This document shows, one piece after another, positions 39,831-47,880 of a DNA stretch of 64,000 nucleotides. Under the pieces are notes generated by a model. The model saw only the letters and a program-made list of their open reading frames with translations. It was not told the DNA's origin and did not search any database. Made by a program: the position numbers and the translations under genes. Numbering within the stretch: the first letter of the stretch is position 1; each line of letters begins with the position of its first letter. Source of the DNA: Pontibacillus salipaludis (GTDB lineage: Bacteria; Bacillota; Bacilli; Bacillales; BH030062); the NCBI RefSeq assembly GCF_014642405.1, contig NZ_BMIN01000003.1:248001-312000 (forward strand), given 5' to 3'.

Positions 39831-41460
39831 TTATCATCCCTATATCAATGAGTACATGCGGATGGTGGAGCAAGGAGAAATAGAATCATGTAAAGAGCAA
39901 AAGCAGCTGATGAAGTATGTGCGATCTGTCCTTGATCGAGATGATGTAGTGATTAATGACGAGGACATCGAAAAGTCTGTAAATGTCCCTGGCAAGTATT
40001 TTGACATAACATTATTTGATTGGCAGAAGTTCTTAAACGCCTTGATGTATGGTGTCCGATATGATGATGGTCGTTTAGTATGGGACGAGATTCTGATCTT
40101 AATGGGGCGTGGTGGTGGTAAAACAGGTTACATGGCCTATGATTCTTTCTATATGTCATCTGGCCATCATGGAGTTAAGAACTATGATATTGAAATCGTC
40201 GCAACATCAGAAGAACAAGCTGAGCGAACTTTCACGGATGTACACGAAGTATTAGAAGATATCCGTTATACAAACAAGTTGAAGAAAGCTTTTAAGTGGA
40301 CAAAGACGAAAATTCAGCATAAGAAAACACGATCGATAATTAAGTACAATACATCAAATGCTAGAACAAAAGATGGTAAACGTGCTGGTTGTGCCATATT
40401 CGATGAAGTGCATGAGTATGAGGATTATAAAAACATCAATATTTACACCTCTTCTCAGGGTAAAGTAAAAGATTCACGTCTTATTTACACTACAACAGAT
40501 GGTTATGTTAGGGGCGGCCCCCTTGATGACCTTAAAGAAAAGGCAAGAATGGTACTTAACTTTGAAATGAAAGACTTAGGTTTTTTGCCTTTCATATGTC
40601 GTTTAGATTCTGATGCAGAGGTAGACGATGAGAGCAAATGGGAAAAGGCTAATCCTTCCTATCGTCAATCAAAAGATATCCAGATCCAAATGAGGAAAGA
40701 ATACAATAATGCAAAGCTGAACTCTTCTCTTTGGCTGGAACTTATGACAAAGCGTATGAACAGACCTCAAGAAGACATACGGAAAGAAGTGGCTACCTAT
40801 GAAGATCGTCTGGCAACCGATCAGCCTATGCCAGAAGAGTATGAAGGTGTTGATGCTGTTGGTGGTGTTGACTTTGCCGATGTTCGAGACTTCTGTTCGG
40901 TGGGCCTCTTATTTAAACATGAAGGCAAGCGTTACTGGGTTCAGCATACGTTTATTCATCACCAAGCACTTAAGCTGCAGGACATTAACATGGATATTAT
41001 CAATCTAGCTTTAGAAAAAGGGCTTTGTACTATCGATTATGGTAAGTCAATTGATCCGGATCGAGTAGTGAACTGGTACCTGGAACAAGCCCAAAAATAT
41101 AACATATTAAAAATATCAATGGATGGCTTTAGAGCTGCTATTTTGAAACCAAAGCTTGAAGCGGCTGGCTTTGAAGTCCATGTTTGCCGAAGGGGTCCTG
41201 TTACCCATGCTAAATTAGCCCCCCTAATAGATGACATGTTTATTAATCATACAGTCGTATTCTCGGATGATCCCATGATGCGTTGGTATGTAGGTAATGT
41301 TTTCATTGATGAGAAGGGGAATGGCAACAAAGAATATTGCAAGATTGATAAGGAGAAGCGGAAAACGGATGGGTTTTTCGGATTTACGCATGCCCTCACC
41401 TTGGATGAGGAGCTGGTAGAATATCAAGAACTAGAGCCTATGGCTCCGTTTATTTTCTAA
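39799..41460 (+). CDS. terL: Terminase large subunit
   Basis: 553 aa, HK97/P27-associated type. Walker A MGRGGGKTG (about 102-110), Walker B AIFDEVHEYED, coupling motif IYTTTDGYV, and RNase H-like nuclease acids GVDFADVRDF, ISMDGF, and the C-terminal DGFFGFTHALTLDE. Powers DNA translocation into the prohead and cuts concatemers. Overlaps the small subunit by 32 nt. Confidence 0.94.
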   Translation: MMKMKNTKTYNYHPYINEYMRMVEQGEIESCKEQKQLMKYVRSVLDRDDVVINDEDIEKSVNVPGKYFDITLFDWQKFLNALMYGVRYDDGRLVWDEILILMGRGGGKTGYMAYDSFYMSSGHHGVKNYDIEIVATSEEQAERTFTDVHEVLEDIRYTNKLKKAFKWTKTKIQHKKTRSIIKYNTSNARTKDGKRAGCAIFDEVHEYEDYKNINIYTSSQGKVKDSRLIYTTTDGYVRGGPLDDLKEKARMVLNFEMKDLGFLPFICRLDSDAEVDDESKWEKANPSYRQSKDIQIQMRKEYNNAKLNSSLWLELMTKRMNRPQEDIRKEVATYEDRLATDQPMPEEYEGVDAVGGVDFADVRDFCSVGLLFKHEGKRYWVQHTFIHHQALKLQDINMDIINLALEKGLCTIDYGKSIDPDRVVNWYLEQAQKYNILKISMDGFRAAILKPKLEAAGFEVHVCRRGPVTHAKLAPLIDDMFINHTVVFSDDPMMRWYVGNVFIDEKGNGNKEYCKIDKEKRKTDGFFGFTHALTLDEELVEYQELEPMAPFIF

Positions 41461-41475
41461 TGAGGGGGTGAATGA

Positions 41476-42657
41476 GTGGGATTACGCGATATACTAAGCA
41501 GTTTACTTCCGGGTTATAACGAATTCGATCTGCGCGCTGTAAACATTGATTTAGGTACAGAAGTCCATTACAAACGATTGGCTATTAATACTTGTATTAA
41601 TCTGATTGCGAGTACATTGGTCAGAGCTCATTTCCGTACTTTCGAAAAGGGTAAGGAAGTGAAGAAACAAAACCACTATTTATTTAACGTCCAGCCAAAT
41701 CAAAACCAAAACAGCAGCGCTTTTTTTCATGAATTAGTATCTAAATTGGTATACGAAAATGAGTGCCTAGTTGTACAGCAAGATGGCTACCTATATATAG
41801 CGGATACGTTTAATGTAAATCCATTTGCGTTTAAGGAAAACATATACACGGATATCACAATTAATGAATTTCCAATGTGGAAAACTTTTAAGGAATCGGA
41901 AGTTTTTTATTTTAGGCTAAACAACGAAAGTATTGAAAGTGTAATTAATAGTTTATATGCCGATTACGGAAAGTTAATCTCCTCTTCAATTAACCATTAC
42001 AAACGCTCCAATGCTATGAGAGCGAAAGTTAAACTAAAAGGTAGATCTTCTCAAACGAACAAAGACCAGAAAAATCGTGAAGAGATGTTCAATAAACAAT
42101 TGAAAGATTTCATGACAGCTGAGGGTGCAGCCGTTTACCCTTATCAAGAGGGACAGGAGTTAGAGGAGTTTAATAATCTATCTAACTCTGGGAGGACCAG
42201 CAGGGATATTCGAGCCATTATTGATGATGTGTTTGATTTTGTTAGCATGGGCTTTCATATCCCCAAAGGGTTACTTAAAGGTGACCTGGCTGATGTCGAA
42301 GGACAAACAGATAACTTAATTATGTTCTGCGTAGCACCTATAGCAGAACTTATCCAAGATGAAGTTAATCGTAAATATTATGGAGAAGAAGATTATCTCA
42401 ACCGAACATATTTGAAAGTAGACACCACGCTCATTAAGTATACAGATCCAGTAAAGATTGCGGATGCTTTAGACAAATTCTTATCTTCTGGTACTCATTC
42501 TGTAAATGACAATAAACGTATGATCAACGAAGAGCCAATAGAAGAAGAATGGGCAGACGAACATTTCGTAACGAAGAACTATCAAGAAGTACAGGAATAC
42601 ATGGAAGAGAATAAAACCAAACAGAAAAAGGGTCGTTCCGTTAGCGACACTAAATAA
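41476..42657 (+). CDS. Portal protein, HK97 family
   Basis: 393 aa. N-terminal DLGTEVHYKRLAINTCINLI, a central portal stem region, and the typical GLLKGDLADVEGQTDNLIMF motif. Forms the dodecameric DNA channel at one capsid vertex. GTG after GAGGGGGTGA. Confidence 0.9.
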   Translation: MGLRDILSSLLPGYNEFDLRAVNIDLGTEVHYKRLAINTCINLIASTLVRAHFRTFEKGKEVKKQNHYLFNVQPNQNQNSSAFFHELVSKLVYENECLVVQQDGYLYIADTFNVNPFAFKENIYTDITINEFPMWKTFKESEVFYFRLNNESIESVINSLYADYGKLISSSINHYKRSNAMRAKVKLKGRSSQTNKDQKNREEMFNKQLKDFMTAEGAAVYPYQEGQELEEFNNLSNSGRTSRDIRAIIDDVFDFVSMGFHIPKGLLKGDLADVEGQTDNLIMFCVAPIAELIQDEVNRKYYGEEDYLNRTYLKVDTTLIKYTDPVKIADALDKFLSSGTHSVNDNKRMINEEPIEEEWADEHFVTKNYQEVQEYMEENKTKQKKGRSVSDTK

Positions 42658-42717
42658 GTAATGGCTCCTGAACATGAGTAGAAAAGGTTTATTTTTTATG
42701 CGAAAAGGGGTGAAGGA

Positions 42718-43527
42718 ATGGATCTAACGGATATCAGGAATTTTTGGAACATCCGTCCATCTAGCAAGATTCAAAACGTGTCAAACGAGGATGAAAACAG
42801 TAAAACGATTTATATTTATGGGGCTATTGGTGGGATGTTCAGCAATAATAGTTCTGAATCGGTTCGTAGGCAGTTAAATCAAACTAATGCTGAAACCATC
42901 CATGTTCGTATTAACTCGGGTGGTGGTTCTGTTTTTGAAGGAGTTGCAATCTGTAATTTACTTAGGAGCCATCAAGCTAAAATCATCGGTTACATTGATG
43001 GTTTGGCAGGAAGTGCTGCGTCAATTGTAGCAATGGGATGCGACGAGCTTAATATGCCGAGCAATACTATGATGATGGTTCATCAAGCTACAACTATAGA
43101 GATGGGGACTGCAGATGCCTTTCGTAAAACAGCGGGGGCACTAGATAAAATTAATAAGGCAGTTACTAACTCCTACACTAAACGATTTGTAGGCTCTGAA
43201 GGAGAATTGAAGGAACTTATTGATGATGAAACCTGGCTAAATGCAGACGAAGCAAAATCTTTTGGTTTTATAGATAATATTACTGATGAAATTGACATTG
43301 AAGAAACCATCGATAGTGAGGAAGAAGGAGCACAGAACAATGGTCAGGGTTCTAAAGATTATAAAACACAACTTCTGACTAAGTATGCTGCTTCTTCTCA
43401 AACACCTCCGAAGCCAGAAGGTAATCAACAAGAACCACCAACTGAAAATAAAGTGAACGCAGTGGATATGTTCACTATGTTTATGAATTCTTTTAATAAC
43501 AAGGAGGAACAACGTAATGACCTATAA
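42718..43527 (+). CDS. ClpP-like prohead maturation protease
   Basis: 269 aa, S14 fold. NSGGGSVFEG, catalytic Ser in GLAGSAASIVAMG, His in MMVHQATTIEMG and a downstream Asp. The acidic Pro/Gln tail (about 205-269) is probably a scaffold-like extension. Cleaves the capsid N-terminal delta region during maturation. Overlaps the capsid gene by 11 nt. Confidence 0.93.
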   Translation: MDLTDIRNFWNIRPSSKIQNVSNEDENSKTIYIYGAIGGMFSNNSSESVRRQLNQTNAETIHVRINSGGGSVFEGVAICNLLRSHQAKIIGYIDGLAGSAASIVAMGCDELNMPSNTMMMVHQATTIEMGTADAFRKTAGALDKINKAVTNSYTKRFVGSEGELKELIDDETWLNADEAKSFGFIDNITDEIDIEETIDSEEEGAQNNGQGSKDYKTQLLTKYAASSQTPPKPEGNQQEPPTENKVNAVDMFTMFMNSFNNKEEQRNDL

Positions 43528-44695
43528 AAAATTAAAGCCATTAAAGCTCAACATTCAACACTTCGCACCAAAGATGCAAAATCTAGATAAAGAGCAGGAG
43601 AAGCAAAACGAACTGAAACAGAAGATTTCTGACGCTGTAAATAGTGGTGATCAAGACGCGGTTAATGCAGCTCTTTTAGCTATGGCTGAAAATGTTCAGC
43701 AGAACGTGCTCCAAGAAGCTCAAAGCTATATCAATCAAGACATGACTGACGCGAAGATCATGGAGCAACGTGGTGTACATGCTTTAACAAACGAAGAAAA
43801 GAAATACTATAACGAGGTCATTGATGGTCAAGGTTTTTCTGGTGTAGAGACACTTGTTCCTGCAACTGTTATTGATCGGGTGTTTGAAGATTTGAAGCAG
43901 AACCATCCATTACTTAATTCCATTGACTTTGTTAATACAACAGGTATTACGGAGTGGGTAATGCGTAAAGGTGACGTTAACCCTGCATTCTGGGGTAAGC
44001 TCACTAGCGCAATTCGTGAACTCTTGGATGAAGGTTTCGAGAAGACCAAGATGGATCTCTACAAGCTATCTGCTTTTATTCCAGTTGCGAAAGCGATGCT
44101 AGATTTAGGTCCGCAATGGCTAGATCGTTATGTGCGTACTGTTTTAGCCGAAGCTATGTCTATTGCACTTGAAGAAGCAATTGTTAAAGGTACAGGAAAA
44201 GAACAACCAATCGGTATGATCAAAGATCTGAATGGCGCTGTTACAGATGGTGTTTACCCTAATAAGACAGCAACAACTTTATCCGATCTCACAGCAAAGG
44301 CGCTTGGCCAAAAAGTAATGGCTCCTTTAACTAAAAATGGCAAGCGAGCGGTTGGTAACGTAATTATGGTCGTTAACCCTCTCGATTATTGGAACAAAAT
44401 CTTTGGTGAGCAAGTCATCCTGAATCAAAACGGAACATATGTGAATACAGGCTTACCGATCCCGGGTACTATTATTCAATCTGTTGCAATGCCTCAGGGG
44501 AAAATGTCTGTAGGTTTGGCAAAAGATTATTTCATGGGTGCTGGTTCCAGTCGTCAAGTTGAAACATCAAGTGAATATCGTTTCCTTGAAGACGAAAAAG
44601 TGTACATGACGAAGATGTATGCCAATGGACGTCCAAAAGACAATGATTCCTTCTTGCTATTTGATATCTCAGGCATTGGGGCGGCAACTCCCTAA
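43517..44695 (+). CDS. Major capsid protein, HK97 fold
   Basis: 392 aa. An N-terminal delta-like region (to about residue 105) is followed by the HK97 body (VIDRVFEDLKQNHPLLNSID, WGKLTSAIRELLDEGFEKTK, MVVNPLDYWNKIFGEQV). The frame ends GIGAAT-CCC-TAA. A +1 slip on CCC-U would continue into an FN3 domain (44694-44960), as documented for Listeria phage PSA capsid. Confidence 0.95.
   Translation: MTYKKLKPLKLNIQHFAPKMQNLDKEQEKQNELKQKISDAVNSGDQDAVNAALLAMAENVQQNVLQEAQSYINQDMTDAKIMEQRGVHALTNEEKKYYNEVIDGQGFSGVETLVPATVIDRVFEDLKQNHPLLNSIDFVNTTGITEWVMRKGDVNPAFWGKLTSAIRELLDEGFEKTKMDLYKLSAFIPVAKAMLDLGPQWLDRYVRTVLAEAMSIALEEAIVKGTGKEQPIGMIKDLNGAVTDGVYPNKTATTLSDLTAKALGQKVMAPLTKNGKRAVGNVIMVVNPLDYWNKIFGEQVILNQNGTYVNTGLPIPGTIIQSVAMPQGKMSVGLAKDYFMGAGSSRQVETSSEYRFLEDEKVYMTKMYANGRPKDNDSFLLFDISGIGAATP
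44690..44695 (+). promoter_or_regulatory. +1 programmed frameshift site (shifty stop CCC-TAA)
   Basis: Capsid codons ACT CCC TAA. Peptidyl-tRNA-Pro can re-pair on CCT one base on, and the next codon AAT opens the frame NAPSGLTESN. This is the arrangement of the PSA capsid +1 shift (CCC-U followed by a stop). Confidence 0.75.
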
Positions 44696-44960
44696 TGCCC
44701 CCTCAGGTCTAACTGAATCCAATTTAACGGATACCAGTCTTTCATTAACATGGTCAGAAGTTAGTTATGATGAGGGCATCCAACATTACGAAGTATACAG
44801 AGACGGAACATTCATGGATATCCGAGTTGGAACCAGCTTCGCAGATAGCGGTTTAACACCTGAAACTCCGTATAGTTATCAGGTTGTAGCGGTAGGTGAA
44901 AATGGGGTTAAATCGGCAATGAGTGAACCGTTAGAAGTTACCACATTAGCTAGTGCGTAA
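44694..44960 (+). CDS. FN3 (Ig-like) decoration domain, +1-frameshifted capsid extension
   Basis: 88 codons: NAPSGLTESNLTDTSLSLTW, HYEVYRDG, YSYQVVAVGENGVKSAMSEP, ending LEVTTLASA, a complete fibronectin type III domain. No SD-preceded start lies at its beginning; in-frame ATGs occur only inside the capsid gene. Expression as a minor capsid fusion through the shifty stop is the best reading. It would put a sugar- or surface-binding domain on a fraction of capsid subunits. Confidence 0.8.
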   Translation, partial: NAPSGLTESNLTDTSLSLTWSEVSYDEGIQHYEVYRDGTFMDIRVGTSFADSGLTPETPYSYQVVAVGENGVKSAMSEPLEVTTLASA

Positions 44961-44973
44961 GGGGGCGTTGTAA

Positions 44974-45186
44974 TTGAAAGAGTACGTTGTAGTAGAACCT
45001 TTTCAAGATAAAGAACAAAAGCATCACAATTATCGCGTTGGCGACAAGTACCCTTATGGGAACTGGGAGCCAACTCAAGAACGAGTAAATGAGTTGCTTG
45101 ATAATAAAGAGCACAAAAAAACTTTTATTAAAGAAGTTGAACGAGATGAAAGCAAAAAGAAGCCCAAGCAGCAAGAGGACAAGTAG
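44974..45186 (+). CDS. 70-aa head-tail region protein
   Basis: TTG at 44974 after AAGGGGGCGTTGTAA. VVEPFQDKEQKHHNYRVGDK, then a lysine-rich C-terminus. Small proteins of this kind precede the connector gene in many siphophages. No exact family name. Confidence 0.65.
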   Translation: MKEYVVVEPFQDKEQKHHNYRVGDKYPYGNWEPTQERVNELLDNKEHKKTFIKEVERDESKKKPKQQEDK

Positions 45187-45498
45187 ATGGACATCACAAC
45201 CTTACTCCCAGAAGTGAAGAGGTACCTGAAGATAACCTGGAATGAGGAAGATGAAGAACTAAAGGATCTTCTGCAAGGTGGCAAGTACTATCTAGAAGGG
45301 AAAACAGGAGTGCAGTTAGACTTCTCGACAAATTTCAAAGCAAAGCAGCTGCTAAAAGATTATTGTCGCTATGTTTATAATCACACTTTCGAATTGTTCG
45401 AAATAAACTTTGGGCATGAGCTTACAACCCTTGCTATAGAAGAGGGGGTTAAACAGCATGTTGCGGAAAGTGCAGAAACCGATACATCAAGTATTTAA
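45187..45498 (+). CDS. Head-tail connector (gp6-like adaptor)
   Basis: 103 aa, all-helical. LLPEVKRYLKITWNEEDEEL, followed by GKYYLEGKTGVQLDF, fits the HK97 gp6 / phage_connect family that sits below the portal. The ATG follows the previous stop directly. Confidence 0.82.
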   Translation: MDITTLLPEVKRYLKITWNEEDEELKDLLQGGKYYLEGKTGVQLDFSTNFKAKQLLKDYCRYVYNHTFELFEINFGHELTTLAIEEGVKQHVAESAETDTSSI

Positions 45499-45832
45499 CG
45501 ATGGATATCTTTATTACGGACGAGATGTTACTCAACGTTCAGGTGTTGGTAAACGAATTGGCGAAGAGTTTGTTCAAGAAGGGAAATTAGCCTATCAGCT
45601 TATGGATGGTCGTGAGCAAGACTATGAAATGGCAAATACTATGGGAAGTAGCCTGGACTTAAAGGTGAAAACCCCCTATCCTCCCTCTTTTATAAATGTT
45701 CGTAAAAGCAACTTGAAAGTTCGAATTAATCAAATTGAATACAGTGTTATTTACGTCGATTTTGATCATAGTCGGCGTCTTTTGTATTTCTATTTGCAAG
45801 AAGTGGGTGCGGTAAATGAACCAGAGATCTAA
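45458..45832 (+). CDS. Head closure protein
   Basis: 124 aa. Position after the adaptor and the pattern RKSNLKVRINQIEYSVIYVD, FDHSRRLLYFYLQEV fit SPP1 gp16 / phage head-tail joining proteins. Overlaps the connector by 41 nt. AGAGGGGG serves as SD. Confidence 0.7.
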   Translation: MLRKVQKPIHQVFNDGYLYYGRDVTQRSGVGKRIGEEFVQEGKLAYQLMDGREQDYEMANTMGSSLDLKVKTPYPPSFINVRKSNLKVRINQIEYSVIYVDFDHSRRLLYFYLQEVGAVNEPEI

Positions 45833-46208
45833 AGACATGATTAACAAACAAAACGCTGCCATCTACACCAAACTAAAAGATACGTTTAACCTCCCTGTGT
45901 TCCAAGATGAAGTCGCAGAAGACGAGCGTCCTGAACGCTTGAACTTATTTTTAATTAAATATGGAAAGTGGGCGCTCGGTGAAGATAAACGTCATCTTGA
46001 GCAAGATGTTTTTGTAACGTATTTAGTTGAAGCTAGCAACACAATTGAGACTGATGTTTTAGACATTATATACGCTGTATCCAGTATCACGCTTATACAG
46101 TTCGTGGATTCGCAACGTGATCGAGGACAGAAGAGAGATACAGAAGAATTTGTAGACCAAATCAACTTCATATTCAAAAGGAGCATAAAGTATGAGTGCC
46201 CGGTTTGA
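45816..46208 (+). CDS. Neck or tail-terminator protein
   Basis: 130 aa. Position between head closure and HK97 gp10-like genes. It has YGKWALGEDKRHLEQDVFVT and LIQFVDSQRDRGQKRDTEEF, which resemble minor-capsid/tail-completion proteins. Exact role (tail terminator versus neck) is not decided by the sequence. Confidence 0.6.
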   Translation: MNQRSKDMINKQNAAIYTKLKDTFNLPVFQDEVAEDERPERLNLFLIKYGKWALGEDKRHLEQDVFVTYLVEASNTIETDVLDIIYAVSSITLIQFVDSQRDRGQKRDTEEFVDQINFIFKRSIKYECPV

Positions 46209-46590
46209 AGTTGATTATTCGGAAGTCGAACGACTGCAACGTAAATTTTCACAGCTACCTGGTGATGTGGAACGCGTTTTGAATGACGTGCTCCATTCTT
46301 ATGGCGTGGAAAACGTAAAAGATAACATTAAGATCATTATGCCTGTATCGAAAAAAGAGAAGAAACACGCAAAAAACTATAAGTCCTTACGTCACGAAGA
46401 ATTTAACTTGGGTTTTATCATTCACCCAAAGCCTAAATATAACTATCTCGTCTTTCCGGATAAGGCTCTAGGAACATCGGTAGATAAGGATCCAGATGAG
46501 TTTATGCAAACTGGATTAGATGCAAGTATTGAACATATTTTTGAGCAGATCAACGAGGAAGTTGAACGCTTATTAAGGGAGGAATTTTAA
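46192..46590 (+). CDS. HK97 gp10-like neck/tail completion protein
   Basis: 132 aa. Alternating charged helices, VDYSEVERLQRKFSQLPGDV, LHSYGVENVKDNIKIIMPVS, and RHEEFNLGFIIHPKPKYNYL followed by LVFPDKALG, are typical of the HK97-gp10 family. Overlaps neighbours by 17 and 1 nt. Confidence 0.8.
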   Translation: MSARFEVDYSEVERLQRKFSQLPGDVERVLNDVLHSYGVENVKDNIKIIMPVSKKEKKHAKNYKSLRHEEFNLGFIIHPKPKYNYLVFPDKALGTSVDKDPDEFMQTGLDASIEHIFEQINEEVERLLREEF

Positions 46591-47174
46591 TGCCAACGAC
46601 AGTAGAAACGTTTGATGCAGTCTCGGTTAAAAATACAAGTCAGCAGTTCTTTGCTACTGATGGTACACAAGAAGATGGTACGCCTATTGGCTGTGTCGGT
46701 ACTGTAGGTGGAGAAACGGAAATAAAAGAAATTGTTAAACGTTGTGAAGGTGTAGAAACGAAGAAAAAGACAAAACCAATTAAAATGAATTTGACTTTAT
46801 CGGCTCACGTGAAAGTGGAAGTGCTACGTAAATTGTTTGGCTTAACAAACGAAGGGTTGAAGCCAGGAGTTTATAGTTACAATGCCAATGCAAAAGCTGA
46901 AAAGTTCGTACTTACTGCAGATGTGGTCGATGACTTTGAGGAGAGAACAAAACTAATTGCTTTCCCAAATTGCGTGAGTGCAACTGGGATGAAGTTCAAT
47001 GTGGAAAATGGAGCTGATGAAGTTGCTCTAACGGAACTAGAATTCACAGCTTATCCTGACTCTAAAGGAAAGCTCTACTACGAAGCATTGGTGTCAGAAC
47101 TTGATGATCCAAGCATGGCTGACACATGGCATACGAATTTTGATACAACATTGGTTGAAACAACAGTAGTTTAG
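46590..47174 (+). CDS. Major tail tube protein
   Basis: 194 aa. Single-domain tail-tube fold: DGTQEDGTPIGCVGTVGGET, LTLSAHVKVEVLRKLFGL, GADEVALTELEFTAYPDSKG. Position right before the tail chaperones confirms it. A terminator follows, consistent with high-level expression of genes upstream. ATG after AAGGGAGGAATTTTA. Confidence 0.9.
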   Translation: MPTTVETFDAVSVKNTSQQFFATDGTQEDGTPIGCVGTVGGETEIKEIVKRCEGVETKKKTKPIKMNLTLSAHVKVEVLRKLFGLTNEGLKPGVYSYNANAKAEKFVLTADVVDDFEERTKLIAFPNCVSATGMKFNVENGADEVALTELEFTAYPDSKGKLYYEALVSELDDPSMADTWHTNFDTTLVETTVV

Positions 47175-47206
47175 AGCAGGGGTAACATCCCTGTTCTTTT
47201 TTTTAT
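47173..47206 (+). terminator. Terminator after the major tail protein
   Basis: CAGGG-GTAACAT-CCCTG stem followed by TTCTTTTTTT. It probably allows partial read-through so that later tail genes are made in smaller amounts. Confidence 0.8.
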
Positions 47207-47219
47207 GAGGAGGTATAAC

Positions 47220-47684
47220 ATGACTAAATTTGAGAAGATCACGTTGAAAGATAGCGAAATAAGAGAAGTAGATGGTGAATATGAAGAACGATTTGTTAAC
47301 AAGAAAACTTATCCCGCAGCTTTAACGAATCATGCTTTGAACATTGGTGAAAAGATGGGCATGTTGGAAGGAACTAACCTTAGTGATGTCTTAAAAATGT
47401 GTAACTTTGAAACACTCATTAACGATTTGAAAAGAGGTAAGATATCTGAAGAAAACATAGATGCCACCGGAGAAATCGATACACTCAAGTATCTAAAGGT
47501 GATATACATTTCTTTGGTTGGAGTAAACAAAGAACTAGATCTTTCGTTTGACGAGTTCACTGAGAAATATCATGAAAACACCTTTCAAATTATGAAAACA
47601 TACGCAAGTTTGGTAATGGCGAGTACAAGTAACAGTTTTAATAACTTTGCTAAAGGGTTAGAGGATAGCACTAAAAAAAAGTAG
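47220..47684 (+). CDS. Tail assembly chaperone gpG
   Basis: 154 aa from the ATG at 47220 (ATGAGGAGGTATAAC). Helical chaperone with LKMCNFETLINDLKRGKISE; ends EDSTKKK directly at a run of eight A before TAG. Binds the tape measure during tail assembly, together with the frameshifted gpGT. Confidence 0.82.
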   Translation: MTKFEKITLKDSEIREVDGEYEERFVNKKTYPAALTNHALNIGEKMGMLEGTNLSDVLKMCNFETLINDLKRGKISEENIDATGEIDTLKYLKVIYISLVGVNKELDLSFDEFTEKYHENTFQIMKTYASLVMASTSNSFNNFAKGLEDSTKKK

Positions 47685-47875
47685 GTGACGGAGATAAGAA
47701 AGTCAAGCCTCCTAAACTTAACGTAGAGAACGTGCAAGATAGATATGTACTTTACTGCCTTGTGTATGGCATTGACAGTGATATCTTTTGGTACCATCCA
47801 ATCCCTGACGTAGAACGTATTTACCAAGGAAAGCAGGCTTATGACGCTTGGGCAAATAACCCGATAGAAGGGTAG
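47220..47875 (+). CDS. Tail assembly chaperone gpGT, -1 frameshift product
   Basis: Slippery A run at 47673-47680 (ACT AAA AAA AAG TAG). A -1 slip changes the end to KKVGDGDKKVKPPKLNVENV and then a 64-codon open frame (YVLYCLVYGIDSDIFWYHPI, ending NNPIEG) that stops at 47873-47875, 5 nt before the tape measure. This is the classic G/GT arrangement, so the second frame is the T domain. Confidence 0.85.
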
Positions 47876-47880
47876 GTGAG

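Noticed and set aside
44619-44693. Independent start of the FN3 frame inside the capsid gene
   Set aside because: The ATGs here lack an SD and the encoded segment is a shadow of capsid codons; the frameshift gives a better domain boundary.
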